Part shown: one piece after another, positions 30,835 to 39,747 of the stretch
Position numbering within the stretch: position 1 is the first letter of the stretch
How the letters are laid out: every line of letters starts with the position of its first letter
Source of the DNA: Bradyrhizobium elkanii USDA 76
GTDB taxonomy: Bacteria; Pseudomonadota; Alphaproteobacteria; Rhizobiales; Xanthobacteraceae
DNA: 64,000 nt
NCBI RefSeq assembly: GCF_023278185.1
Contig: NZ_CP066356.1
Span: 7,990,001 to 8,054,000, forward strand
Direction of reading: 5' to 3'
Made by a program: the position numbers and the translations under genes
Notes under the pieces: generated by a model
What the model saw: only the letters and a program-made list of their open reading frames with translations
Told to the model about the DNA's origin: nothing
The model's database searches: none

Positions 30835-31224
30835 ATGTCCCGCCGCCTGATTTCCACCGGCTCGCCCTTTGAGAAGATCGCCGGCTACAGCCGCGCCGTG
30901 ATCGACGGCGACTTCGCCTTCGTCGCGGGAACCACCGGCTATGACTACGCCACGATGACCATGCCGTCAGATGTCACGAGCCAGTCACGGAACTGCTTCA
31001 AGACCATCGAGGCCGCCCTCAAGGAGGGAGGCTTTGCGATGGCCGACATCGTCCGCGCGACCTACTACCTCACCGATGCCCGTGACGTGGATGCCCATTT
31101 CGCGGTCTGCGGCGAGGTCCTCGGCGACATCCGCCCGGCCGCAACGATGCTGATCGTCGCAGGGCTCTACAAGCCCGAGATGAAGGTCGAGATCGAAGTC
31201 ACCGCGAAGCGTCGCAACCCCTGA
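30835..31224 (+). CDS. RidA/YjgF/UK114-family protein
   Basis: A 129-residue protein of the Rid family, which hydrolyses reactive enamine/imine intermediates from PLP enzymes. Seen are RLISTGSPFEKIAGYSRAVIDGDFAFVAGTTGYDYATM (N-terminal family block) and GFAMADIVRATYYLTDARDVDAHFAVCGEVLGDIRPAATMLIVAGLYKPEMKVEIEVTAKR. The Arg in RPAATMLIV corresponds to the substrate-carboxylate Arg of RidA (RPARTxV), although the usual RxT is replaced by AAT, which may change specificity. It precedes homospermidine synthase by 37 bases, consistent with shared control. Confidence 0.9.
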   Translation: MSRRLISTGSPFEKIAGYSRAVIDGDFAFVAGTTGYDYATMTMPSDVTSQSRNCFKTIEAALKEGGFAMADIVRATYYLTDARDVDAHFAVCGEVLGDIRPAATMLIVAGLYKPEMKVEIEVTAKRRNP

Positions 31225-31261
31225 TCCACTCTATCCGCCGCTAGGCACTCTCCTGGAGAAA

Positions 31262-32707
31262 ATGATGAGCCCCGCCTCGCAGATCTACGCGAAGATCACA
31301 GGTCCCATTGTCATGATCGGCTTCGGCTCGATCGGCAAAGGCACGCTGCCTTTGATCGAGCGGCATCTCGATTACGACAAGTCACGCGTCACCGTGATCG
31401 ACCCCAAGGACGAGGGCCGCAAGGCGCATTGCGAGAAGCACAACGTCAAATTCATCCAGAAGGCCGTGACCAGGGACAATTATCGCGACCTGCTGAGCCC
31501 GCTGCTCACTGAAGGCGGCGGCCAGGGCTTTTGCGTCAATCTGTCGGTCGATACCGGCTCGACCGACATCATGGAGCTCTGCAACGAACTCGGCGCTCTC
31601 TATATCGACACCGTCAACGAGCCATGGCTCGGCTTTTATTTCGATTCGTCGAAGGGCCCGGAAGCGCGCTCCAACTACGCCCTTCGCGAAGTGACACTGG
31701 CGGCCAAGAAGGCTCGTCCCGCGGGCTCGACGACGGCCGTCTCCTGCTGTGGCGCCAATCCCGGCATGGTCTCGTTCTTCGTCAAGCAGGCGCTGCTCAA
31801 CGTCGCCGCCGATCTGAAGCTCAATGCCCCGAAGCCGAAGACCAAGGCCGAATGGGCGGACTTAATGCGGCAGGCCGGCGTGAAGGGCATCCACATCGCC
31901 GAACGCGACACCCAGCGCTCGAAGTCGCCGAAAGAGCCTGACGTCTTCGTCAACACCTGGTCGGTGGAAGGTTTCCTGTCGGAAGGCGTGCAGCCGTCCG
32001 AACTCGGTTGGGGCACCCATGAGAAATGGATGCCCGAGAATGCGCACACCCACGAAGCCGGTTGCGGCGCAGCCATCTATCTGATGCAGCCCGGCGCCAA
32101 CACGCGCGTGCGCACCTGGTGCCCGACCCGCGGCGCGCAGTATGGCTTCCTCGTCACCCACAACGAGTCGATCTCGATCGCCGATTACTTCACGGTGCGT
32201 GACGCATCGGGCACGGCGATCTATCGGCCGACCTGCCACTATGCCTATCACCCGGCCGACGACGCCGTGCTGTCGCTGCACGAAATGTTCGGCCGCGCAG
32301 CGAAGATGCAGGAAAAGCACCACATCCTCGACGAGAACGAGATCGTCGACGGCATCGACGAGCTCGGCGTGCTGCTGTTCGGCCATGACAACAATGCCTA
32401 CTGGTACGGCTCGCAGCTCTCCATCGAGGAGACCCGCAAGCTCGCGCCCTATCAGAACGCCACCGGCCTGCAGGTGACGTCCGCCGTGCTCGGCGGCATG
32501 GTGTGGGCGCTGGAAAACCCGAACGAAGGCATCGTCGAGGCCGACGAGATGGACTTCGATCGTCTCTTGGAAATCCAGCTGCCGTATCTCGGCCCGGTGA
32601 AGGGCTTCTACACCGACTGGACCCCGCTGACGGATCGTCCGGGACTGTTTCCGGAAGATATCGACACCAGCGATCCCTGGCAGTTCAAGAATATTCTGGT
32701 GCGCTGA
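31262..32707 (+). CDS. hss: homospermidine synthase
   Basis: A 481-residue NAD-dependent enzyme that joins two putrescines (or putrescine and spermidine) into sym-homospermidine, the main rhizobial polyamine. The NAD site is GPIVMIGFGSIGKGTLPL (GFGSIG at residues 20-25). CVNLSVDTGSTDIMELCNELGALYIDT, GANPGMVSFFVKQALL and GWGTHEKWMPENAHTHEAGCGAAIY are the conserved blocks of the Blastochloris/Rhodopseudomonas group. Two ATGs stand in tandem (31262, 31265). The decarboxylase upstream supplies putrescine. Confidence 0.96.
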   Translation: MMSPASQIYAKITGPIVMIGFGSIGKGTLPLIERHLDYDKSRVTVIDPKDEGRKAHCEKHNVKFIQKAVTRDNYRDLLSPLLTEGGGQGFCVNLSVDTGSTDIMELCNELGALYIDTVNEPWLGFYFDSSKGPEARSNYALREVTLAAKKARPAGSTTAVSCCGANPGMVSFFVKQALLNVAADLKLNAPKPKTKAEWADLMRQAGVKGIHIAERDTQRSKSPKEPDVFVNTWSVEGFLSEGVQPSELGWGTHEKWMPENAHTHEAGCGAAIYLMQPGANTRVRTWCPTRGAQYGFLVTHNESISIADYFTVRDASGTAIYRPTCHYAYHPADDAVLSLHEMFGRAAKMQEKHHILDENEIVDGIDELGVLLFGHDNNAYWYGSQLSIEETRKLAPYQNATGLQVTSAVLGGMVWALENPNEGIVEADEMDFDRLLEIQLPYLGPVKGFYTDWTPLTDRPGLFPEDIDTSDPWQFKNILVR

Positions 32708-32715
32708 CCCGAAAG

Positions 32716-32832
32716 GTCATTCCGGGATGCGCGCTTCGGCGCGCAGACCCGGGATCTCGAGATGGTTGCGGGAGATTCTCCGGTGCGCGAGTGCGCACCG
32801 TCGTTCATCGCCACCACGATCTCCGGAATGAC
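32716..32832. repeat. family D GTCATTCCGG palindrome (copy 2)
   Basis: GGTCATTCCGGGATGCGCGC at the left and CCGGAATGAC at the right enclose a hairpin GCGCGCTTCGGCGCGC and GGTGCGCGAGTGCGCACC. It lies between convergent homospermidine synthase and acetoacetate decarboxylase genes. Confidence 0.7.
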
Positions 32833-32836
32833 TTCG

Positions 32837-33577
32837 TCATCTCGCCATGTAGTCGAACGCGACCGAGCCGAGGCCGAGCGTCAGGTCCGCCTTGAAATGC
32901 AGCGCCGAGACCACCTCGCGCACCGGCAGGCGGGCGACGTCGCACAGCGCGTGCGGAAACAGCCCGAGCGCCGCGGGACCGGTCCAGGCCTCCTTCAGCG
33001 TGATGTCTTCCAGATGAAACCGCACCAGCTCGCAGATCCGCGGGCTGCCGTCGACATGCGGGATGATTTTCAGAATGAAGTTCGGCGCCGTCATCGATTT
33101 CAGCACGGTGTCGAGGTCGACCTTGCGGTGCTTGTAGCCCATGGTGGCGGAGGCGCAGAGCACCGAGCCGTAATGCAGCGAGCCGACCAGCACGTCGCTC
33201 TCGACCTCGATCCTGGGCTTTGCCAGCTTCTTCGGAAATCCCCACAGCTCGCGGCCGCCGGCGATCGGACCCTCGTCGTCGAGATACATCGCCTGGGTGT
33301 AGGCCCCCTCCTCGCCCCTGAAGCGAACCGGGATCACCTGCCCGGTCTCGGTGTAGTCGCCGAAGCCGGTCGAGTCCGGCATGCGGATGAACTCGTACTT
33401 CACCACCGGCTCGGCGACCTCAAGCGGCTCCGGCACCACGGCGGCGAGCGCTTCCGGGTCGGTCTTGTAGGTGATGATGAAATATTCGCGGTCGAAGAAC
33501 CGGTAGGGCCCCGGCGGAAACGACGGGTTGGTGAGCGGCATCGAATAGGCGGTGCGCCGGACGTCCTCGATCTTCAT
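32837..33577 (-). CDS. adc: acetoacetate decarboxylase family protein
   Basis: A 246-residue enzyme that decarboxylates acetoacetate to acetone via a lysine Schiff base. The stretch [15 protein letters not shown] places the catalytic Lys at residue 116 and the pKa-shifting neighbour Lys at 117, matching Lys115/Lys116 of the clostridial enzyme. The flanking [26 protein letters not shown] is also conserved. The gene has its own promoter region. The substrate could be another beta-keto acid, as many relatives have drifted, so the symbol is tentative. Confidence 0.88.
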   Translation of the reverse strand: MKIEDVRRTAYSMPLTNPSFPPGPYRFFDREYFIITYKTDPEALAAVVPEPLEVAEPVVKYEFIRMPDSTGFGDYTETGQVIPVRFRGEEGAYTQAMYLDDEGPIAGGRELWGFPKKLAKPRIEVESDVLVGSLHYGSVLCASATMGYKHRKVDLDTVLKSMTAPNFILKIIPHVDGSPRICELVRFHLEDITLKEAWTGPAALGLFPHALCDVARLPVREVVSALHFKADLTLGLGSVAFDYMAR

Positions 33578-33696
33578 GGCAGGCCCATCTGTCGTTGGCG
33601 AGACGACAGATTATGGAGGGCGCCGGCGGCGGAGGCGAGACCGTATAATCGGCAGCGTCCGTCAAATCCGCGTCACAATGCGAGCCTGCGGCGCGC

Positions 33697-34038
33697 TTAC
33701 TTTTTCTCGATCGGCGGCGCGGTCTTCTCCGCGGGCGCGGGCGGCAGTACCGGCTTGGCGCCGGACTTCTGTGCTTCATCGTCGGGACGCGCGGGCTGCG
33801 GCGCCGGCGTGGTCGGCCGGTCGCCGCCCGGCTTCGATTCGGCCGGCGGCGCGGTTTTCTGCGGCTCGGGCGTCGGCGTCGGTTGCAGCGGCTGGGTCGC
33901 CTGCGCGATCTCCTGCGGCGGGGCGGCATTGATCGCGTGCAGCGAAAGCACCGCGATCGCAACGCCCGCCGCCACCAACGTCGAGGCGATCAGCATGTCG
34001 ATTCGCAACCTGGTCCGATCCGCAGCCATCTCGTTCAC
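33697..34038 (-). CDS. single-pass Pro-rich membrane protein
   Basis: A 113-residue protein: a hydrophobic helix (MLIASTLVAAGVAIAVLSL) near the N-terminus, then about 75 residues almost all Pro, Ala, Thr, Glu and Lys (PTPTPEPQKTAPPAESKPGGD). Such TonB-like extended tails cross the periplasm or bind peptidoglycan. Function unknown. It may be co-oriented with the MgtC/SapB gene upstream (72-base gap), but a link is only positional. Confidence 0.6.
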   Translation of the reverse strand: MNEMAADRTRLRIDMLIASTLVAAGVAIAVLSLHAINAAPPQEIAQATQPLQPTPTPEPQKTAPPAESKPGGDRPTTPAPQPARPDDEAQKSGAKPVLPPAPAEKTAPPIEKK

Positions 34039-34110
34039 CTGCGCCTTGTCCGCGAGGTCAACGATCCTGCCACGGCATGGTTCCGAAGCGGCGCCTGCGG
34101 GAACCTCGGC

Positions 34111-34827
34111 TCAATCCGTGGTGCTGACCTCCCAGGTCGCGTGCCGCACGCCGGGTTGATGCTGCAGGTCGACCACCACCGCGTTCAATTCGTTGGGCTC
34201 GACCGCGGTCGAGACCAGTGTCGCCACGATCTCGAGAAAGTCGTCGCCGGCCTCGACCACGTCGACATCGGCGACCGGATAGTTGGCTGCTTCCAGCTTC
34301 TCGACCAGGCGGTCGCGCATGTCGGGCAATGCCTCGGGAGTCACCGCGAGCTTGAAATAGTAGGTCGCCTCCGAGGCCTTCTCGTTCAGCGGGATGCGGT
34401 TGATGGCGTTGACCAGCGGACGCAGCAGCGTGTTGCCGGCGATCACGAACACGGTCAGCGCCGCCGCCTGCGCCACGAGGTCAGCACCGGCGCAGGAGCC
34501 GACCGCGGCCGAGGCCCACAGCGTGGCCGCGGTGTTGAGGCCGCGCACGTCCATGCCCTGCTTCATGATGACGCCGGCGCCGAGGAAGCCGATCCCCGAC
34601 ACCACATAGGCGATCACCCGCACCGCGCCGTCGGCGCCGGCCAGATGCATCGCGAGGTCGACGAAGGCGGCAGCGCCGACCGCGACCAGTACATTGGTGC
34701 GCAGCCCCGCGGTGCGCTGCCGGTACTGCCGCTCGGCGCCGATCAGGGTGCCGAGCACAAAGGCCGTGGTCAGGCTGACCAGCGTGTCGATGAAGTCGGC
34801 GAGCTGGAACGTGGTGAGAAATCGCAT
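34111..34827 (-). CDS. MgtC/SapB-family membrane protein
   Basis: A 238-residue protein. Its first 140 residues hold four or five hydrophobic helices with the family signatures FVLGTLIGAERQYRQRTAGLRTNVLVAVGAAAFVDLA, IAYVVSGIGFLGAGVIMKQG and RGLNTAATLWASAAVGSCAG. The last 85 residues are a soluble domain with an ACT-like pattern (YYFKLAVTPEALPDMRDRLVEKLEAANYPVADVDVV). MgtC relatives affect Mg homeostasis and membrane energetics; the C-terminal domain is present as in full-length proteins. Confidence 0.9.
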   Translation of the reverse strand: MRFLTTFQLADFIDTLVSLTTAFVLGTLIGAERQYRQRTAGLRTNVLVAVGAAAFVDLAMHLAGADGAVRVIAYVVSGIGFLGAGVIMKQGMDVRGLNTAATLWASAAVGSCAGADLVAQAAALTVFVIAGNTLLRPLVNAINRIPLNEKASEATYYFKLAVTPEALPDMRDRLVEKLEAANYPVADVDVVEAGDDFLEIVATLVSTAVEPNELNAVVVDLQHQPGVRHATWEVSTTD

Positions 34828-34860
34828 GACGCTGCGGCCCCGGCGCGAGCTTCGTCTTTT

Positions 34861-34907
34861 GACGCGTCTTCTTCACGCGAACCGGTACCCACTTCGCTCG
34901 AAAACGC
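34861..34907. repeat. family A palindrome (copy 2 of 4)
   Basis: GACGCGTCTTCTTCACGCGAA and TTCGCTCGAAAACGC arms around ACCGGTACCCAC. It separates the end of the zinc operon (34926) from the MgtC gene. Confidence 0.7.
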
Positions 34908-34925
34908 TTCGTCTGCCGCGATCTC

Positions 34926-35945
34926 TTACATTTCCGCGATGCCCGCGTCACCATCTTCCGTGCCGAAGGCGAGCAGCGTGCCCTTGGCATTCCATCCGAG
35001 CGCCGACACCGCCGTGCCGGCGTTCCGGCGCACCAGGATCTCGGCGCCGTCCTCGAGGCGGACCATCAGCACGGTGCCGTCGGCATAGCCGACCGCCATG
35101 ATGTCGTTCTTCGGATGGCAGGCGACCACCGCGACCCGCGCCGGCATCGGCGCCAGCATCGCCGGCTCCTTGCCCATCGGGCCGTCCTTGCTGGTGAACG
35201 GCCAGACGATCACGGTATCGGCGCCCGAGGTTGCGAGCCCCTTGCCGCCGACGCTCCATGACATCGAGCGGACGCGGCCGGGATAGCCGCTCATCCGCAT
35301 GTGCCTGTTGTCGGCGAGCCGCCAGCCATGCATCGCCGGCTCGTGCATCGCGGTGACGAGGAATTTGTTGTCCGGGCTGAACATGACGGCGAGATGCGAG
35401 CCGGCCCATTCCAGAAACTCCGGATTGGCCGCCATGTTGGGAAACCACAAGGTCACGCCATTGTAATGCGCGATCGCAAGCCGCAGGCCCTTCGGCGCAA
35501 AGGCAAGTCCGCCGACGGTCGACGGCACCTCGAAGGTTTTCTCTTCGCCCTTGGGATTGCGCACAAAGGCGGTCTTGCCCGCCGACCATGCCACGGTGCC
35601 GTCGCTGTGCAGCGCGACATTGTCGATCCAACGCCGCTTGGCGTCGGTCGCAATGACAGAGGTCTCGCCCTTGGCATCGATCGCGATCAGCTTGCCGTCG
35701 TCACCGCCGGTGACGAGCCGCTTGCCGTCGGAGGCGGCGCACAGGATGGCGCCGAAATGCGTCTCCGTCCGTGTGATCTCGCCGTCGGCGGTCGCGATCG
35801 CAACACCCTCCTCGGCGCCGACGAAGAACGCGCGGTCGCCGAGGAAATGCACGGACCCCACCGCCACGCCGAGCGGCAGCGGCTTGACGCGGTCGGTGAT
35901 CGAAACGATGGAAGAAGGGGCCTCGCCCGGATCGAACTCTTTCAT
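34926..35945 (-). CDS. WD40-repeat protein coupled to the CobW GTPase
   Basis: A 339-residue soluble protein of beta-propeller repeats (GAILCAASDGKRLVTGGDDGKLIAID, VGGLAFAPKGLRLAIAHYNGVTLWF, AVMFSPDNKFLVTAMHEPAMHGW, SMSWSVGGKGLATSGADTVIVWPF). Its ATG overlaps the last base of the cobW stop (TGATG), so translation is coupled. There is no signal peptide or metal-binding motif that I can see. In my memory such a WD40 follows cobW in other Rhizobiales, but this was not searched. It may assist metal transfer by the GTPase; no function is established. Confidence 0.85.
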   Translation of the reverse strand: MKEFDPGEAPSSIVSITDRVKPLPLGVAVGSVHFLGDRAFFVGAEEGVAIATADGEITRTETHFGAILCAASDGKRLVTGGDDGKLIAIDAKGETSVIATDAKRRWIDNVALHSDGTVAWSAGKTAFVRNPKGEEKTFEVPSTVGGLAFAPKGLRLAIAHYNGVTLWFPNMAANPEFLEWAGSHLAVMFSPDNKFLVTAMHEPAMHGWRLADNRHMRMSGYPGRVRSMSWSVGGKGLATSGADTVIVWPFTSKDGPMGKEPAMLAPMPARVAVVACHPKNDIMAVGYADGTVLMVRLEDGAEILVRRNAGTAVSALGWNAKGTLLAFGTEDGDAGIAEM

Positions 35946-36982
35946 CACGTGGTGATGCACTGCTCGAAGCCGTCGCGGATCGCCTGCTCGGGCAGTTCGC
36001 GACCGATGAACACGACGCGGCTCTCGCGCTTCTCGCCGTCCTTCCATTTCCGCTGATGGTCGCCCTCCAGCATCATGTGGACGCCCTGGAACACATAGCG
36101 GTCGTCATCGCCGGTGAAGGCGAGGATGCCCTTCGAGCGCAGGATCTTCTGGCCCTCGGTGGCGACGAGCTGCTGCAGCCAGGGCATGAACTTGGTCGGG
36201 TCGAGCGGCTTCTCCGAACGCAGCGACAGCGACTGCATGTCCTCGTCGTGATAATGCTTCAACCCGCCATGGCCATTGTCGTGATCATGGTGGTGATGAT
36301 GATCGTGATCATGGTCGTGATCGTCGCCGGCCTCGAGGAAATCGGGCTCGATCTCCAGGATGCGGTCGAGATCGAACGCGCCGCGCTCCAGCACATCGGT
36401 CAACCCGACCTGGCAACGCTCGGTGCGGTGCAGCTTGGCATAGGGATTGATGCCGCGGATGCGGGCTTCGACCTCGGCGAGCTCGGGCTTGGAGACCAGG
36501 TCGGTCTTGTTCAGCACGATGACGTCGGCGAACGCGATCTGGTTCTTGGCTTCCGGCGCGTCCTTGAGGCGGTCGCTCAGCCATTTGGCGTCGGCGACGG
36601 TCACGACCGCGTCGAGCCGGGCGTTCTTCTGCACGTCCTCGTCGACGAAGAAGGTCTGCGCGACCGGCGCCGGATCGGCAAGGCCGGTGGTCTCGACGAT
36701 GATGGCGTCGAACTTGCCCTTGCGCTTCATCAGGCCGTCCATGATGCGGACGAGGTCGCCGCGCACGGTGCAGCAGACGCAGCCATTGTTCATCTCGAAC
36801 ACTTCCTCATCGGCGCCGATGATGAGGTCGTTATCGATGCCGATCTCGCCGAATTCGTTGACGATGACGGCGTATTTCTTGCCGTGGTTTTCCGACAGGA
36901 TGCGGTTCAACAGCGTGGTCTTGCCGGCGCCGAGATAGCCTGTCAGCACGGTCACAGGAATTTTTTGCGAAGCTTCAGCCAT
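35945..36982 (-). CDS. CobW-family zinc-related GTPase (metallochaperone, ZigA/YciC type)
   Basis: A 345-residue G3E GTPase. Walker A is GYLGAGKT (residues 15-22), GCVCC at 67-71 is the CxCC metal motif, and VLNKTD the guanine-specifying NKxD. The loop near residues 218-238 has 12 His and many Asp (DDHDHDHDHHHHHDHDNGHGG), and the C-terminal CobW domain is complete. Zur-regulated GTPases of this kind hand zinc to client proteins under starvation. It is 56 bases downstream of znuA in the same direction and is the fifth gene of the zinc operon; a 7-bp hairpin (GGCAGGG/CCCTGCC) lies between. Confidence 0.93.
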   Translation of the reverse strand: MAEASQKIPVTVLTGYLGAGKTTLLNRILSENHGKKYAVIVNEFGEIGIDNDLIIGADEEVFEMNNGCVCCTVRGDLVRIMDGLMKRKGKFDAIIVETTGLADPAPVAQTFFVDEDVQKNARLDAVVTVADAKWLSDRLKDAPEAKNQIAFADVIVLNKTDLVSKPELAEVEARIRGINPYAKLHRTERCQVGLTDVLERGAFDLDRILEIEPDFLEAGDDHDHDHDHHHHHDHDNGHGGLKHYHDEDMQSLSLRSEKPLDPTKFMPWLQQLVATEGQKILRSKGILAFTGDDDRYVFQGVHMMLEGDHQRKWKDGEKRESRVVFIGRELPEQAIRDGFEQCITT

Positions 36983-37038
36983 AACAACTCCGAAGGAACT
37001 TGGATCACGGCACTCAGCCCGGCAGGGAGGCCCCTGCC

Positions 37039-37911
37039 CTACTCGGCGAGCGCGCTGGTCAGGGCCTTTATATTGTGCCTGACCATATCAATGTAAGTGG
37101 GTGCATCGCCCTTTTCGGCCGTCAAACCGTCCGAATACAGGGTGCCGCCGACCCGGGCGCCGGTCTCGGCCGCGATCCGCTCGATCAGGCGGGGATCGCT
37201 GATATTTTCGAGAAAAACTGCCGGAATTTTCGCAAGCTTGATCTGGGCGATGATTGCGGCGATATCGCGCGCGCTTGGCTCGGAATCGGTGGACACGCTG
37301 AGCGGCGAGAAGAACGTGACCCCGTAGGCATCGGCGAAATAGCCGAAGGCGCCATGGGTCGAGATCACCTTGCGCCGCGCCTCCGGCACTTTCGCCACCG
37401 CCTCGTGCACCTCGCGGTCGAGCGCCTCGAGCTTGGCAAGATAGGCGTCGGCATTGGCCTTGAAGATGGCTGCCTGGTCGGGGGCCGCGGCGATCAAACC
37501 GTCGCGAATGTTGACGACATAGATCTTCGCATTGGCCACGGATTGCCAGGCATGCGGATCGTCATGGCCGCCCATTTTCCGTGGCATGATCCCCTTGGTC
37601 GCCACCGCGACCAACGCCTTGCTGCCCGAGGCCTGCAGCAGCCGCGGCATCCAGCCTTCGAAGCCGAGGCCGTTGATGACCACGAGCTTGGCGTCGGCGA
37701 CCTTCCTGGCATCAGCCGGCGTCGGCGCGTAGACATGGGCATCGCCGTCGGGCCCGACCAGCGCCGTCACGTCGACATTATTACCGCCGACGTTGCGCAC
37801 CATGTCGGCGAGGATCGAGAAGCTCGCGACGACGTTGATGCGCTCCGCGGCGCGCGCCGGTCCGCTCGCCAGCAGCAGCGCCAGACCAATCAAGCCGAAC
37901 AATCGCCGCAT
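37039..37911 (-). CDS. znuA: zinc ABC transporter substrate-binding protein
   Basis: A 290-residue periplasmic metal receptor. MRRLFGLIGLALLLASGPARAA is the signal peptide; ATG 37911 has GAGG ten bases before it, though a GTG at 37920 would overlap the znuB stop by four bases. Ligands are the His of HVYAPTPADARKVADA, the His of HDDPHAWQSVANAK, the His of STHGAFGYFADAYG and a late Asp/Glu (the FFSPLSVSTDSEPSARD block). It lacks the large His-rich loop of many ZnuA proteins. Zinc over manganese is inferred from the neighbouring Zur-like site and cobW. Confidence 0.93.
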   Translation of the reverse strand: MRRLFGLIGLALLLASGPARAAERINVVASFSILADMVRNVGGNNVDVTALVGPDGDAHVYAPTPADARKVADAKLVVINGLGFEGWMPRLLQASGSKALVAVATKGIMPRKMGGHDDPHAWQSVANAKIYVVNIRDGLIAAAPDQAAIFKANADAYLAKLEALDREVHEAVAKVPEARRKVISTHGAFGYFADAYGVTFFSPLSVSTDSEPSARDIAAIIAQIKLAKIPAVFLENISDPRLIERIAAETGARVGGTLYSDGLTAEKGDAPTYIDMVRHNIKALTSALAE

Positions 37912-37916
37912 CGTAC

Positions 37917-38786
37917 TCACGCCTCGAGATGGCGGCCGGGAAACAGCTGCCGCACCAGGCCGCTGACATTGCCGAACAGCAGCGACACAATATAGAGCCC
38001 CGCCGCGACCAGGATGATCGCGGGACCGGAGGGAATCCGGGTCTGGTACGACAGCACCAGCCCGGCATAGCCCGACAGCATCGCGCTCGCCACCGCGATG
38101 CAGATCATGGTGGTGATGTCGCGCGACCAGAACCGCGCGATGCCCGCGGGCAGGATCATCAGCCCGACGCCGAGCAGCGTGCCGAGCGCATGGAAGCCGT
38201 TGACGAGGTTGACCACGACGAGCGCGAGGAAGGCGAGATGCGCCGGCGCGCCGGCCCGGCTCACGGTGCGCAGAAAGACCGGATCGACGCATTCGATCAC
38301 CAGCGGGCGATAGATCACCGCGAGCACCAGGAGCGTGAGGGTGGCGTTGAACGCGATCACCAGCAGCGTCTGGTCGTCCATCGCCAGGATGTTGCCGAAC
38401 AGCACATGCAGCAGGTCGATATTGGTGCCCTTGATCGAAACAATCGTGACGCCGAGCGCGAGCGAGACGAGATAGAAGGTCGCGAGCGAGGCGTCCTCCT
38501 TCAGCTCGGTGGTGCGGGCGACGAGGCCGGCGAGCAGCGCCACGGCAAAGCCGGCGATCAGGCCGCCGGTCGTCATCGCGAACAGGTTGAGCCCGGACAG
38601 CAGGAAGCCGATCGCCGCTCCCGGCAGGATCGCATGCGCCATGGCGTCGCCGACCAGGCTCATCCGCCGCAGCATCAGGAACACGCCGATCGGCGCACCG
38701 CCGAGCGACAGTGCGATCACGGCCGCCAGCGCGCGGCGCATGAACTCGAATTCGGTGAAGGGCGTGACCAGCGCGTCGGATAGCAT
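37917..38786 (-). CDS. znuB: zinc ABC transporter permease
   Basis: A 289-residue inner-membrane permease of the metal ABC-3 family with about eight helices; FEFMRRALAAVIALSLGGAPIGVFLMLRRMSLVGDAMAHAILPGAAIG is the family N-terminal signature, and LVNGFHALGTLLGVGLMILPAGIARFW the C-terminal block. ATG 38786 is five bases from the znuC stop, giving a close operon, and it may overlap znuA by four bases. All parts expected for a functional permease are present. Confidence 0.93.
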   Translation of the reverse strand: MLSDALVTPFTEFEFMRRALAAVIALSLGGAPIGVFLMLRRMSLVGDAMAHAILPGAAIGFLLSGLNLFAMTTGGLIAGFAVALLAGLVARTTELKEDASLATFYLVSLALGVTIVSIKGTNIDLLHVLFGNILAMDDQTLLVIAFNATLTLLVLAVIYRPLVIECVDPVFLRTVSRAGAPAHLAFLALVVVNLVNGFHALGTLLGVGLMILPAGIARFWSRDITTMICIAVASAMLSGYAGLVLSYQTRIPSGPAIILVAAGLYIVSLLFGNVSGLVRQLFPGRHLEA

Positions 38787-38791
38787 CGGCG

Positions 38792-39547
38792 TCAGGCGGC
38801 CCGCGAGCGTGGATCGGAGGCGCAGGCCGCGGCGCTGTCGTCGAACGCCTCGCACATCCGCATCGCGACCATCAGATTGTCGGCCGTCAGCGCCTCGGCG
38901 GTCGGTCCCCATTTCACCGGGCCGCGTGCCAGCAGCAGCGTCTCCGGGAAATTGTTGCGCACCATGTCGAGGTCGTGCAGCGCCGCCAGCACGGTGCGCC
39001 CCTCGCCGTTCCAGCGCTTCACCAGCGCCAGCAAATCGGCTGATGTCTTGGCGTCGATGGCGTTGAACGGTTCGTCGAGCACGATCAGGCGGGCGTCCTG
39101 CAACAGCACGCGCGCGAACAGCATGCGCTGGGTCTGGCCGCCGGACAGCGTGCCGATCGGGCGGTTCTCGAAACCGTTGAGGCCGACCGCAGCGAGCGCC
39201 GCCAAAATCTTCTTGCGCGCGGCCCCGCCGATGCCGCCGAAGAAGCCGGTCGAGCGCCACAGCCCGGTGCCGACGAAGTCGAACACCGAGATCGGGAAGC
39301 TGCGGTCGATGTCGGCAGACTGCGGCAGATAGGCGATGTCGCGATGATCCAGCCCGTCGAGATCGATCACACCGGACAGCGGCTTGAGCACGCCGGCGAT
39401 GCCGCGCAGCAGGGTCGACTTGCCGGCGCCGTTCGGGCCGATCACGGCGAGCAGCGCACCCGCCTCGACGGCGCCATTGAGATGATGCACCGCCGGGTGG
39501 CGGTCATAGCCGAGCGTCACGTCGCGGAAGGTAACAAGGGCAGCCAC
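38792..39547 (-). CDS. znuC: zinc ABC transporter ATP-binding protein
   Basis: A 251-residue ATPase. Walker A GPNGAGKST, the Q-loop LPQSADID, signature LSGGQTQRMLFAR, Walker B LIVLDEPF and the switch His in LAALHDLDMVR are all present. I chose GTG 39547 because AGGTGAG is five bases before it; the ATG at 39583 would overlap the upstream small gene. It energises ZnuB. Order His-rich peptide, znuC, znuB, znuA, cobW, WD40 on one strand suggests one zinc-deficiency operon. Confidence 0.92.
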   Translation of the reverse strand: MAALVTFRDVTLGYDRHPAVHHLNGAVEAGALLAVIGPNGAGKSTLLRGIAGVLKPLSGVIDLDGLDHRDIAYLPQSADIDRSFPISVFDFVGTGLWRSTGFFGGIGGAARKKILAALAAVGLNGFENRPIGTLSGGQTQRMLFARVLLQDARLIVLDEPFNAIDAKTSADLLALVKRWNGEGRTVLAALHDLDMVRNNFPETLLLARGPVKWGPTAEALTADNLMVAMRMCEAFDDSAAACASDPRSRAA

Positions 39548-39552
39548 CGGTC

Positions 39553-39738
39553 TCACCTCATCGCCAGCCAGACGACCGCCCACAGGCCGGCGCTGACCGC
39601 GAGCGCCGCGAGCAGACGGGCCGGCACGGGCATGCGCAGGATCGACCAGTGCGCGGCCTGCGCCGGATGCGCGTGCGGGCCGTGGCCGTGCCCGTGGGGG
39701 GCGTGGCCGTGATGGTGGTGGTCGTGGGTATGCGCCAT
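39553..39738 (-). CDS. small His-rich membrane peptide, first gene of the zinc operon
   Basis: A 61-residue protein. Residues 1-31 contain 14 His in HxH patterns (MAHTHDHHHHGHAPHGHG), then one hydrophobic helix (LLAALAVSAGLWAVVWLAM) to the C-terminus. It looks like a zinc-collecting tether at the inner membrane. The stop is 5 bases before the znuC GTG, and the start is 9 bases from a Zur-like palindrome. No named family is known to me; other zinc operons have analogous His-rich leaders. Confidence 0.8.
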   Translation of the reverse strand: MAHTHDHHHHGHAPHGHGHGPHAHPAQAAHWSILRMPVPARLLAALAVSAGLWAVVWLAMR

Positions 39739-39747
39739 GGAATGACT

